A stretch of 64,000 nucleotides of DNA, taken from positions 2,530,001 through 2,594,000 of the forward strand of contig NZ_AP019736.1 of the NCBI RefSeq assembly GCF_006542685.1, written 5' to 3'. Under the pieces are notes generated by a model that was not told the DNA's origin, ran no database searches, and worked only from the letters and a program-made list of their open reading frames with translations. Position 1 is the first letter of the stretch, and every line of letters begins with the position of its first letter. Made by a program: the position numbers and the translations under genes. Source of the DNA: Alistipes dispar (GTDB taxonomy: Bacteria; Bacteroidota; Bacteroidia; Bacteroidales; Rikenellaceae). Shown in pieces: positions 27,887-36,384 of the stretch.

Positions 27887-29632
27887 ATGAATACATCGCT
27901 GCACACACGTTCGAACTACGACAAGTTTCCGGCGACGGAAACGGAAGGCCGCATCTGGCGCGGCTGGGAGGAGATCGGCGTTGAGCTCGTACGATGCACC
28001 GACATCGAGCGTCCGCTGGTGGTGTTCGACACCTACCACGGCGTATGCGACGAGGAGCTGACAGGGGCGCTTGCCCGTATATGGCCCGAGGCCGAGCTGA
28101 TCCGCACCGAGGAACTTTTCCGCGACGAACGGGAGATCCGCTCCATGACCGACCCCTATGTGACCGACGACGAGTTGTTCGGCTATCTCACGCCGCTCGG
28201 CCTGGCCGACTTCTTCGACCCCGAACGCCTGAACGAGGCCCGGGAACGGATCCGGCATCGTGAACGCCGGACGATCGTCTATGGCAGCGGTGCGGGCTAC
28301 GTCGCACCGAATGCCGACCTGACGCTCTACGCCGACATGGCCCGCTGGGAGATTCAGCGGCGTTTCCGCGCCCGTGCCATTCACGGACTGGGTGTGGACA
28401 ACTCGGCAGAAAGCCCCGCCCGGCAGTACAAGCGCGGCTACTTCAACGACTGGCCTGTGCTGGACAACCACAAGAAGAGCCTCTACAACCGTGTCGATTA
28501 CTGGATCGACACGCACCGTCCGGGGCGTCCGCTGATGATCGCGGCCGAGACCTTCATGCAGGGTATCGGGCGTACGGTGCGTCGTCCGTTCCGGGTCGTG
28601 CCGTTCTTCGACCCTGCGCCGTGGGGAGGCCAGTGGATGAAGGAGGTCTGCGACCTCGACCGCAGGCAGGCCAATTTCGGCTGGTGCTTCGACTGCGTTC
28701 CGGAGGAGAACAGTCTGCTGCTGCGCGTCGATGGCGAATTGTTCGAGATGCCGGCTCAGAACCTCATTTACCTTCGTGCGCAGGAGCTGCTGGGCGCCGC
28801 CGACCGCCGGCGTTTCGGCGAGAGCTTCCCGATCCGTTTCGACTTCCTGGACACCATCGGCGGAGGCAACCTCAGCCTCCAGGTCCATCCCACCGACGAA
28901 TACATCCGCCGTACGTTCGGCATGCGCTACACGCAGGATGAGAGCTACTACCTGCTCGATGCCGAGCCCGGCGCCTGCGTCTATCTCGGCGTGAAACGGG
29001 GCGTCGATCCCGAAGAGATGCTCGCGGCGCTCCGCACGGCCCGGCGGGGAGGCGCGGCGTTCGATGCCGAGCGTTTCGTGAACCGCTTCCCGGCCCGCAG
29101 GCACGACCACTACCTGATTCCGGGCGGTACGGTCCACTGCTCGGGAGCCGGCGCCATGGTCCTTGAGATCAGTGCTACGCCCAATATCTTCACTTTCAAA
29201 ATGTGGGACTGGTGCCGCATGGGGCTCGACGGCAAACCCCGCCCGATCAATATCGGCCACGCAGCCCGCGTCATCGACTGGACGCGCGACACGGACGAGA
29301 TACTCCGCCGCCACTGCAACCGCTTCGAACCGATCGCCGAGGGCGAGGGCTGGCGCGAGGAGCGCACCGGACTGCACGAAGCCGAATTCATCGAAACCCG
29401 CCGTCACTGGTTCACCGGTATCACGCCCCACACGATGCAGGGCGGCGTCGAGGTGCTCAACCTGGTCGAAGGCGACGCCGCCGTCATCGAGAGCCCTGCG
29501 GGAACGTTCGAACCCTTCACGGTGCACTACGCCGAGACCTTCATCATTCCCGCTTCGATCGGCAGCTACACGATCCGGCCGCTCGTTCCGGGTACGTTCT
29601 GCGGTACGGTCAAGGCTTATGTACGACACTGA
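27887..29632 (+). CDS. manA: class I mannose-6-phosphate isomerase-type protein with a long N-terminal domain
   Basis: A 581-residue protein. The C-terminal 370 residues or so match type I mannose-6-phosphate isomerases: the zinc-site motif LSLQVHPTDEY (Gln-x-His) and LIPGGTVHCSGAGAM (His) are intact. The N-terminal part (about residues 1-210) is not found in classical ManA. It includes VVFDTYHGVCDEELTGAL and ETFMQGIGRTVRRPFRVVPF, and I cannot assign it; it may be a degenerate kinase-like fold. The expected reaction is mannose-6-phosphate to fructose-6-phosphate. It leads a plus-strand unit with a ROK kinase 23 bp downstream, which fits phosphorylation and isomerisation of mannose released by the mannosidases. 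Confidence 0.82.
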   Translation: MNTSLHTRSNYDKFPATETEGRIWRGWEEIGVELVRCTDIERPLVVFDTYHGVCDEELTGALARIWPEAELIRTEELFRDEREIRSMTDPYVTDDELFGYLTPLGLADFFDPERLNEARERIRHRERRTIVYGSGAGYVAPNADLTLYADMARWEIQRRFRARAIHGLGVDNSAESPARQYKRGYFNDWPVLDNHKKSLYNRVDYWIDTHRPGRPLMIAAETFMQGIGRTVRRPFRVVPFFDPAPWGGQWMKEVCDLDRRQANFGWCFDCVPEENSLLLRVDGELFEMPAQNLIYLRAQELLGAADRRRFGESFPIRFDFLDTIGGGNLSLQVHPTDEYIRRTFGMRYTQDESYYLLDAEPGACVYLGVKRGVDPEEMLAALRTARRGGAAFDAERFVNRFPARRHDHYLIPGGTVHCSGAGAMVLEISATPNIFTFKMWDWCRMGLDGKPRPINIGHAARVIDWTRDTDEILRRHCNRFEPIAEGEGWREERTGLHEAEFIETRRHWFTGITPHTMQGGVEVLNLVEGDAAVIESPAGTFEPFTVHYAETFIIPASIGSYTIRPLVPGTFCGTVKAYVRH

Positions 29633-29655
29633 CAACAACTAATATACGATCGACC

Positions 29656-30759
29656 ATGTACGAAACCGACCCACGTATCGTCCTCACGCTCGACGCCGGA
29701 GGCACGAACCTCGTCTTCTCGGCGATCGCCGGTAACCGCGAGATCGTCGGCCCGATCCATTTCCACTCGGAGCCGGAAGATCTCGACCGCATGCTCTCGA
29801 CCCTCGTCGAGGGATTCGAAGCCGTGCGGCGGCAGCTTCCCGGAGCACCCGTCGCCATCAGTTTCGCCTTTCCCGGACCGGCCGACTACGCCCACGGGAT
29901 CATCGGCGACCTGCCCAACTTCCCGTCGTTCCGCGGCGGCGTGGCGCTGGGACCCTTCCTCGAACAGAAGTTCGGCATCCCGGTGTTCATCAACAACGAC
30001 GGCAACCTGTTTGCCTACGGCGAGGCCATTTCGGGCGCCCTGCCCGAGGTGAACGCCCTGCTCGAACGTTCCGGATCGACCAAACGCTACCGCAATCTGC
30101 TCGGCGTGACGTTCGGTACGGGATTCGGCGCCGGCGCCGTGATCGACGGCCGGCTGCTGACCGGCGACAACGGATGCGGCGGCGACGTCTGGGTATTCCG
30201 CAACAAGCACCACGAAGGCATGATCTGCGAGGAGAGCGTCAGCATCCGCGCCATCCGCCGTGTTTACGGCGAGCTGACCGGCGCGGACACCGTTCCGCTC
30301 ACCCCGCGCGACATCTTCGACATCGCCGAAGGAACGCGCGAGGGCGACCGCGATGCCGCACGAGAGAGCTTTCGCCGGTTCGGCGAGGTGGCCGGCGACG
30401 TCATCTCGCAGGCCCTCACGATCATCGACGGCATCGTCGTGTTGGGGGGCGGCCTGACCGGAGCGGCCGAATACTTCATGCCCGCTCTGCTCGCGGAGAT
30501 GCGCGGCGAGATCGGCTCCTTTGCCGGCGACCGCTTCCCGCGGCTGCAGATGCGGACCTTCGACCTCGACACACCGGAGGAGGCCGCGGAGTTCTTGCGC
30601 GAGAAATCGGTGCCGGTAGCCGTTCCCCGCTCCGAAAAGCGCGTCCGCTACCACCACGTTCGCCAAATCCCCGTCGTCCGTTCGAAACTCGGCGCCAGTC
30701 GGGCCATCGCACTGGGGGCCTACGCCTTCGCCATCGCGGAGCTCGACCGGAGGCAATAG
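29656..30759 (+). CDS. ROK family sugar kinase (probable manno- or glucokinase)
   Basis: A 367-residue ROK protein. The ATP phosphate-binding motif is LDAGGTNLVF, the catalytic aspartate region is INNDGNLFAYGE, and LGVTFGTGFGAGAVI is the second phosphate loop. The usual ROK zinc motif (CxCGxxGCxE) is not preserved: the corresponding stretch reads GCGGDVWVFRNKHHEGMICEE. There is no helix-turn-helix, so it is an enzyme rather than a repressor. Context (isomerase upstream, MFS permease and GntR downstream) suggests mannose as substrate, but this is inference. The start at 29656 avoids overlap with the isomerase gene. Confidence 0.87.
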   Translation: MYETDPRIVLTLDAGGTNLVFSAIAGNREIVGPIHFHSEPEDLDRMLSTLVEGFEAVRRQLPGAPVAISFAFPGPADYAHGIIGDLPNFPSFRGGVALGPFLEQKFGIPVFINNDGNLFAYGEAISGALPEVNALLERSGSTKRYRNLLGVTFGTGFGAGAVIDGRLLTGDNGCGGDVWVFRNKHHEGMICEESVSIRAIRRVYGELTGADTVPLTPRDIFDIAEGTREGDRDAARESFRRFGEVAGDVISQALTIIDGIVVLGGGLTGAAEYFMPALLAEMRGEIGSFAGDRFPRLQMRTFDLDTPEEAAEFLREKSVPVAVPRSEKRVRYHHVRQIPVVRSKLGASRAIALGAYAFAIAELDRRQ

Positions 30760-30760
30760 G

Positions 30761-31042
30761 ACCCGGCTGCAATTATGCCCGGCATCGGCCGACCGCTGCG
30801 TGGACCTCGTCACTCACCGCGGCACGCTGCGTACCGCCTCGCCCGACGCCCTGCCCGCAGTCGTGGGAGAATGCAACGCCCTGAACCGTTCGACCGAACG
30901 GCCCGATCTGCGCCAGGACGTACATTTTTGCCCCGACGACGACCTCTGGGGCACGAACTTTTCCATGCGGCGGGGCGGCGATATGCGCTGCCGGTTCCGG
31001 GCGGAGTGGATCGGAGAGACGGAATGTTCAGAGAAACCGTGA
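30761..31042 (+). pseudogene. coding-like fragment of unknown family (possible remnant)
   Basis: The frame is open from the ROK stop to a TGA at 31042 (93 codons) and uses strongly GC-ending codons like its neighbours. It reads SADRCVDLVTHRGTL, then ALNRSTERPDLRQDVHF and DDDLWGTNFSMRRGGDMRCR. It has no ATG near the beginning; only a GTG at 30800 would give an 80-residue product. I do not recognise the family. The codon pattern suggests that it was, or is, a real coding sequence, perhaps the tail of a deleted gene. The GntR promoter begins just after it. Confidence 0.4.
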
Positions 31043-31060
31043 AAATTAGTGCAAAACGAT

Positions 31061-31068
31061 TATCTTTG
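31061..31068 (+). promoter_or_regulatory. -7 box of the GntR regulator gene
   Basis: TATCTTTG, 28 bp before the ATG at 31097. The -33 region is weak (GTG only). The box excludes an alternative start at 31049. Confidence 0.55.
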
Positions 31069-31096
31069 TACTGGCGAATCCAACTACCGACAGAAG

Positions 31097-31828
31097 ATGA
31101 ACGCACAGATTGATTTTTCGAGCAAGACGCCCTATCACGTGCAGGCGGAACATATCCTGCGCCAGATGATCAATACCGAGAAATACCGTTCGGGAGCCAT
31201 CCTGCCCAACGAGGTGGAACTCGCACAGGAGCTCAAGATATCGCGCAACACCCTCAGACAGGCCATCAACCGGTTGGTGAACGAAGGCCTGCTGATCCGC
31301 AAAAAGGGTGTGGGCACCACGGTCAATACGCTGGGCAGGGCCAGCAGCAACGCCCGCAACTGGATGAGTTTCTCGCAGGAGATGAAGGCGCTGGGCATCA
31401 CGATCAAAAATTACGAACTGCATATATGTTGGGAACAGGCCGCTCCCGAGGTGACCCGGTTCTTCCGGGTGGCTTCCGACATGCGCATGCTGCGCATGTC
31501 GCGCGTGCGCGGCAGCGAGCAGGCGCCGATCGTCTATTTCTATTCCTATTTCAACCCCGCCATCGGGATGACCGGCGAGGAGGACTTCACACAGCCTCTC
31601 TACACGATGCTCGAACAGCGCTACGGCGTCATCGTCCACAAGTCGGTCGAGGAGGTGAGCGCCATGCTGGCCGACGAGGAGCTGGCCGCCAAACTCGGCA
31701 TCAGGGTCGGCGATCCGATTCTCAGGCGCAAGCGGCTGGTGCTCGATGCCACGGGATTCCCCGTCGAGTTCAACGTCGGCTATTACCGTGCCGATTCGTT
31801 CACCTACCGTATCGAAGCCGAGAAATAA
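31097..31828 (+). CDS. GntR family transcriptional regulator (HutC/UTRA type)
   Basis: A 243-residue regulator. The winged helix-turn-helix spans about residues 8-75 (YHVQAEHILRQMINTEKYRSG; LAQELKISRNTLRQAINRLV). A UTRA ligand-binding domain follows (RVRGSEQAPIVYFYSYFNP; RVGDPILRRKRLVLDATGFPVEFNVGYYRAD). HutC-type regulators usually repress sugar genes until a sugar phosphate binds. It sits between the kinase and permease of the mannoside locus, 13 bp before the MFS gene. Candidate operators with related dyads lie downstream of the susC, manA-like and GH92 promoters. Confidence 0.9.
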   Translation: MNAQIDFSSKTPYHVQAEHILRQMINTEKYRSGAILPNEVELAQELKISRNTLRQAINRLVNEGLLIRKKGVGTTVNTLGRASSNARNWMSFSQEMKALGITIKNYELHICWEQAAPEVTRFFRVASDMRMLRMSRVRGSEQAPIVYFYSYFNPAIGMTGEEDFTQPLYTMLEQRYGVIVHKSVEEVSAMLADEELAAKLGIRVGDPILRRKRLVLDATGFPVEFNVGYYRADSFTYRIEAEK

Positions 31829-31841
31829 CCCGAACGATCCG

Positions 31842-33011
31842 ATGAATAAAAACGACAACCGCTCCGTAAGCAAACTGCTGCCCGTCCTCTTCGGTTTCTT
31901 CGTGATGGGATTCTGCGACGTGGTGGGTATCTCGACCAGCTACGTGCAGAAAGATTTCGCACTCAACGAGACCCTCGCCGGATTCATCCCCTCGATGGTC
32001 TTCATCTGGTTCCTGCTGCTCTCGATTCCCGCGGCACTGGTCATGAACCGCATCGGGCGCAAGAAGATGGTGCAGGCGAGCAACCTCGTCACCGTCGCCG
32101 GCATGCTCATCCCCTTCATCGATTACAATCTGGTCACCTGCATGGCGGCCTTCGCCCTGCTGGGCATCGGCAACACGCTGCTGCAGGTGTCGCTCAACCC
32201 GCTGCTGACGAATGTCGTGCGCCCCGAGACGCTGACCAGCTCGCTCACGGCCGGACAGGTGGTCAAAGCCGTGTCGTCGTTCTGCGGACCGTTCATCGCC
32301 GCATTCGCCGCCGGAGAGCTGGGCGACTGGCAGTACCTCTTCCCGATCTATGCCGCCATCACGCTGCTGTCGGCCCTCTGGCTTCTCTGCACCCCGATCC
32401 GCGAGTCGCGCGAAACGCAGCCTGCTTCGTCGGTCGGAGCGGCCTTCTCGCTGCTGAAGGACCGCACGGTGCTGATCCTTTTCCTCGGCATCGTCTTCGT
32501 CGTGGGCGTCGATGTGGGCATGAACACGGTCGCACCCAAGCTGCTCATCGAGCGCAGCGGATACGCCGTCGAGCAGGCCGGAATCGGATCGAGCGTCTAC
32601 TTTGTCTGCCGTACGGTCGGCGCACTGCTCGGTTCGCTCCTGCTCGTGCGCATGAGCGATGTCCGCTACTTCCGGATTCACATTTTCGCCGCCATCGCCG
32701 CCATGATCGCACTCTGGTTCACCCATGCAACGGCCGGCATGCTGGTGCTGGTCGGCCTGATCGGCTTCGCCTGTTCGAGTATCTTCTCGGTGATCTATTC
32801 GGCGGCGCTCAAGAGCCATCCGGACAAGGCCAACGAGATCTCGGGGCTGATGATTACGGGTGTCTGCGGCGGTGCAGTGATCCCGCCGCTGATGGGCGCC
32901 TCGGCCGATTTCGCCGGCAGTCAGATCGGATCGCTCGTCGTCATCGGTTGCTGTATGGCCTACCTGGCCGTCTGCGCCCTCCTGCTGCGCCGTTTCGAGA
33001 CGGGAAAATAA
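31842..33011 (+). CDS. MFS sugar transporter (FHS/fucose permease-like)
   Basis: A 389-residue major facilitator with 12 predicted transmembrane helices. The start MNKNDNRSVSK at 31842 directly precedes the first helix (LLPVLFGFFVMGFCDVVG), whose FFVMGFCD resembles the opening of fucose/glucose permeases of the FHS family. The loop 2-3 motif is MNRIGRKKM. It should import a monosaccharide, here probably mannose, by proton symport across the inner membrane. It ends the plus-strand unit and is followed by a strong hairpin. Confidence 0.9.
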   Translation: MNKNDNRSVSKLLPVLFGFFVMGFCDVVGISTSYVQKDFALNETLAGFIPSMVFIWFLLLSIPAALVMNRIGRKKMVQASNLVTVAGMLIPFIDYNLVTCMAAFALLGIGNTLLQVSLNPLLTNVVRPETLTSSLTAGQVVKAVSSFCGPFIAAFAAGELGDWQYLFPIYAAITLLSALWLLCTPIRESRETQPASSVGAAFSLLKDRTVLILFLGIVFVVGVDVGMNTVAPKLLIERSGYAVEQAGIGSSVYFVCRTVGALLGSLLLVRMSDVRYFRIHIFAAIAAMIALWFTHATAGMLVLVGLIGFACSSIFSVIYSAALKSHPDKANEISGLMITGVCGGAVIPPLMGASADFAGSQIGSLVVIGCCMAYLAVCALLLRRFETGK

Positions 33012-33041
33012 ACGGACGCAACGTTCCCGGGCCGGGCAAGG

Positions 33042-33078
33042 GAGCGGCGGCGAACCTCGCAGGGTTTCGCCGCCGCTC
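33042..33078. terminator. bidirectional terminator between the MFS and GH92 genes
   Basis: A perfect 13-bp inverted repeat (GAGCGGCGGCGAA at 33042-33054, TTCGCCGCCGCTC at 33066-33078) with an 11-nt loop, lying between convergent genes. Confidence 0.72.
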
Positions 33079-33102
33079 TTTCGTGTCCGGACCGGGGAAG
33101 AA

Positions 33103-36100
33103 TCACTCCACGCCCCATGCCCGGTTGGGTTCGGGGCCCATTTCCAGCTCCAGTTCTCCGCCGTCGAGCAGAGCGGCGGCCGGGAAGCGGAAACTCCGGA
33201 GCGGCTTGCCGTCGAGCGACGCACGCTGCACATAGATGTTGCGGCGCGAAGCGTTTTTCGCCCGGATGGTGAAGGTCTCGCCGCGGCCGTAGCGTCCGCC
33301 GAGGTCGATCGTCACCTCTTCGAAAATCGGACTGGCGATCTCGAAGACCGGATCCACGCGGCAGCCTCCGTCGGTCTGGAAGAGTCCGAGCGAGGCCAAA
33401 ACGGCCCAGGCGCTCATCTGTCCCTGATCCTCGTCGCCGAGGTAGGCGTTGGCGATGCCGCGACCGTAATAGCGGTCCAGGATCGAGCGGCTCCAGCGCT
33501 GCGTCAGCCACGGGGCGCCGGCGTAGTTGAACAGAAAGGCGAAGTGCATCGACTGTTGGTTGCCCTGCACGACGGGGTGGTCCCAATACTGATCGTTGGG
33601 AGCGTTGTAGCGCCACGCCTCGTCCTGCGCGAAGCCCCATTCCAGACGCTCGAGGAAGCGCTCGCGTCCGATTTTCCGCACCAAAGCCGGAATATCCTGC
33701 GGCACGAAAAAGGTAAGCTGCCAGGCGTTGCCCTCGACATAGTGGTGGTTGGCCCCGCTGCGGAAGGGGTCGAAGGGGGCAGCCCAGCGGCCCTCGCTGT
33801 CGCGCAGATGGCAGTAGCCGGCATCGCTGATGACGTTCCGCCACCAATAGCCGCGGTCGTTGAAGGTCCGCCACGTCTCGTCGTCGCCGAGGGCGCGGGC
33901 CAGTTGGCCGACCGTCCAGTCGTCGTAGGAGTACTCCATCGTGTTCGAGAAGCGGCCCTTGTCGCTCGGCACGTAGTGGTATTGCATGTAGGCCGCCAGA
34001 TCGCGGTTGCCGGCAAAGCCGTTGAAAACCTTCCGTGCGGGCGTCGTCTGCATCTTCACGGCCGCCTCGAGGGCTTTCTGTCCGTCGAAGTCGCGGATGC
34101 CCATCTGCCAGGCCGAGACGATCAGCGGGATCTCGTGTTCGGCGACCATCACCGGGACGTAGTTCAGGCCCGCAGGGCCCTTGGCCAGCCATCCGTTGGC
34201 ATCGTACATCGCCAGTTGCGAGCGCACCCAGCGGCCCGACCACTCGGGCGTCACGAGATTCCAGAAGGGATTGAGGTTCCAGAAGGTGTTCCAGAAGGCA
34301 TCGCATCCGAGCATCGCATCGTTTGCCGGATCGGCCACGCAGCGTACCCGGCCGTCGGTCGAGACCCACTCGCCATTGACGTCGCTCCACGTATTGCGAC
34401 TGCAAAGCGCACGGTACATGTTGTTGTAGAAACGCTGCTTTTCGAGGTAGTCGTCCGAGCGGACCCGAACGCGGGAGAAAAGATCGTTCCACGTCGCCCG
34501 CTGGTTGGCGCACACGGCCTCGAAGTTCCAGCCGAAGGGGACCGAAATCTCCGTGGATAGGTTCTCGGAGGCGTTCCCGACGCTCACGAGCGAGATGCCC
34601 GAGCGCACCTGAACGACGGAATCCTCCGCAGGATCGAAGACGGCGAAGAGTCCGGCCTCGCGGCACGGTCCGCACGACAGGCCGTCTGTCTGCTGTTGGA
34701 GTTCATCGTCGCACCAGCTACCCAGCCGCTTGATCGGCCGGTCGAATTCGATGACGAAATGCAGCGTATAGTCCTGGTCGGCGTCGTTGCTCCAGACTCC
34801 CCGCGAATATTGGCGGCACGAGCCCTCGATCCGCCGGTCGCCCGCCTGCCGGACCGAAACGTCGCGCAGCTCGAAGTCGTATTCGGCCTGCGGGTGCAGT
34901 TCGATGAGGATACGGCCCTCGCCCCGGTCCGTCGGGAAGGTGAAACGGCTGAATCCGCAACGCGTCGTGGCGGTCACCTCTGCATGGATCCCGTAATCGG
35001 TCAGGTCGGCCGCATAGCAGCCGATTCCGGCTTGCTCCGTCCGTTTGTCGATGCGCGAGCGGTAGCCCTCGTCGGGGTTGCGCTCGTCTCCGACCCGGAC
35101 CTTCAGCTCGCCGTTGGTCGCCATGAGACCCAGTCCGCCGAGCGTCCACTCGTGAATGTGGCTGAAACAGCCGATCGTCTCGAGCGAAGGCTGGTAGCCG
35201 GCCTGCCAGCCTGCATTCTGGTTGTCGGGCGAGAGCTTGACCATGCCGAAAGGCATCCACGGTCCGGGAGCGATCATCCATCGCGAGTGGGCCGTACCGA
35301 TGCGCGTATCGACGTAGTCGGCCAGGGTTTGCTCGGGTCGGGGAGCCCGTTCGATACATCCGGAGGCCACTTCGCGTCCGTCGCACAGCACCCGGTAGCA
35401 GCTCGTCCGGGCGCGGCGCACGGCAGGCATCGGCACCTCGAAGCGCGAACGGCCCGCCTCGACGCGTCGGTTGAAGAGTTCGCGGCCGTCTATCTCGACG
35501 CTCAGCGTCGGTGTCGCTCCGAGCCACTCGACATCGACCAGCAACGGCTGTACACGCTTGCCGTCATGGTCCGATTCATACGGAGCCGCCGCCACGTCGC
35601 GCACGAACAACCCTTCGGACTGCGTCGGACGCACGGACGATGGGCCCTCGAGCGCCACCCGGTCGAAGAGTATCCACGACCCCTCGAGCACGGTCACATG
35701 CACCGTGTTGCCGCCCTTGCGCAGCGTGCCGCGCCGGAGCGGCATCTCGAGCCGGCGCGGCGTCGCACGCTCGAAGCGTCCGGTCAGCGAAAGCGTATCG
35801 ACAGTCGGCTCCTGCTGGCCGTAACGGCGGCCGGCAGCGGTCGGATCGTCGGGGTCGTTGAGTCGGAACCAGGCATCCTGTCCGTTTACGCTCACCTTGA
35901 CCAGCGGCGGGAACCGCTTGGCGTAATCCGCCAGATCGACCGCCAGCAGGCAGTCGTCATCGGGCTGTTCGTCGAGGCCGAAAAGGATATTGACCTCGTG
36001 GGTGCGCCATCCCGACGTGGGCCAGGTTCCGCCCCACGTGTCGGCCGGCCCCGGCAGCACATAGGGAAAATCGGTCGAAGGATCGGAGTGCCCGACCAGA

Positions 36101-36291
36101 TAGAATTTGTCCTCGTAGCCGAAGTCCCGGGCCAGGAAGTCCCGGAATCCGTCGGGCGCAAGGGCGAACCCGTCGGGACGGCCGTCCGGTTCGCCCACCG
36201 TCCAGATCGTCGCATCGGACGCCGCCGCAGTCCGCACGGCCAGGGCGCAGCTCAGGACGAACGCCGGCCGCATAAGGCTTTTCATCTTCAT
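33103..36291 (-). CDS. glycoside hydrolase family 92 alpha-mannosidase with N-terminal beta-sandwich module
   Basis: A 1,062-residue exported protein with a signal peptide at MKMKSLMRPAFVLSCALAV. Residues of about 26-215 form a module (TIWTVGEPDG ... GSWILFDRVALEGP) that parallels the N-terminus of the GH38 enzyme in this locus. The GH92 N-terminal domain begins at YVDTRIGTAHSRW and contains PFGMVKLSPD; the (alpha/alpha)6 catalytic domain contains DAFWNTFWNLNPFW, YVEGNAWQLTFFVP and GDEDQGQMSAWAVLASLG. GH92 enzymes are calcium-dependent, inverting exo-alpha-mannosidases. The normally conserved GTGGxGH segment is changed to GTAHSRWMIAPG, so the specificity may be unusual. The start was chosen downstream of the promoter at 36354-36384. 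Confidence 0.9.
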   Translation of the reverse strand: MKMKSLMRPAFVLSCALAVRTAAASDATIWTVGEPDGRPDGFALAPDGFRDFLARDFGYEDKFYLVGHSDPSTDFPYVLPGPADTWGGTWPTSGWRTHEVNILFGLDEQPDDDCLLAVDLADYAKRFPPLVKVSVNGQDAWFRLNDPDDPTAAGRRYGQQEPTVDTLSLTGRFERATPRRLEMPLRRGTLRKGGNTVHVTVLEGSWILFDRVALEGPSSVRPTQSEGLFVRDVAAAPYESDHDGKRVQPLLVDVEWLGATPTLSVEIDGRELFNRRVEAGRSRFEVPMPAVRRARTSCYRVLCDGREVASGCIERAPRPEQTLADYVDTRIGTAHSRWMIAPGPWMPFGMVKLSPDNQNAGWQAGYQPSLETIGCFSHIHEWTLGGLGLMATNGELKVRVGDERNPDEGYRSRIDKRTEQAGIGCYAADLTDYGIHAEVTATTRCGFSRFTFPTDRGEGRILIELHPQAEYDFELRDVSVRQAGDRRIEGSCRQYSRGVWSNDADQDYTLHFVIEFDRPIKRLGSWCDDELQQQTDGLSCGPCREAGLFAVFDPAEDSVVQVRSGISLVSVGNASENLSTEISVPFGWNFEAVCANQRATWNDLFSRVRVRSDDYLEKQRFYNNMYRALCSRNTWSDVNGEWVSTDGRVRCVADPANDAMLGCDAFWNTFWNLNPFWNLVTPEWSGRWVRSQLAMYDANGWLAKGPAGLNYVPVMVAEHEIPLIVSAWQMGIRDFDGQKALEAAVKMQTTPARKVFNGFAGNRDLAAYMQYHYVPSDKGRFSNTMEYSYDDWTVGQLARALGDDETWRTFNDRGYWWRNVISDAGYCHLRDSEGRWAAPFDPFRSGANHHYVEGNAWQLTFFVPQDIPALVRKIGRERFLERLEWGFAQDEAWRYNAPNDQYWDHPVVQGNQQSMHFAFLFNYAGAPWLTQRWSRSILDRYYGRGIANAYLGDEDQGQMSAWAVLASLGLFQTDGGCRVDPVFEIASPIFEEVTIDLGGRYGRGETFTIRAKNASRRNIYVQRASLDGKPLRSFRFPAAALLDGGELELEMGPEPNRAWGVE

Positions 36292-36322
36292 CGTATTGCA
36301 GTTTTCGGTTCGTGAGAGAATA

Positions 36323-36340
36323 TAAATGTATAAACATTTA
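36323..36340. promoter_or_regulatory. candidate operator of the GH92 promoter
   Basis: The inverted repeat TAAATGT-N4-ACATTTA lies directly downstream of the predicted GH92 transcription start. Its TGTATAAACA half (36327-36336) differs at one base from TGTATGAACA in the susC dyad, which suggests the same regulator. Confidence 0.5.
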
Positions 36341-36353
36341 TTATTAGTCGGGA

Positions 36354-36384
36354 TAAATATAACCGATATCTTCGAAATATCAAA
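36354..36384 (-). promoter_or_regulatory. promoter of the GH92 gene
   Basis: The minus strand has TTTG (36381-36384), a 19-bp spacer, then TATATTTA (36354-36361), one mismatch from the -7 consensus. Transcription should begin near 36347. Confidence 0.68.

Noticed and set aside
27019..27906. A 295-codon minus-strand frame covering the gap between susC and the manA-like gene
   Set aside because: It would cover both promoters, and its translation shows no recognisable domain; at most it overlaps a decayed gene.
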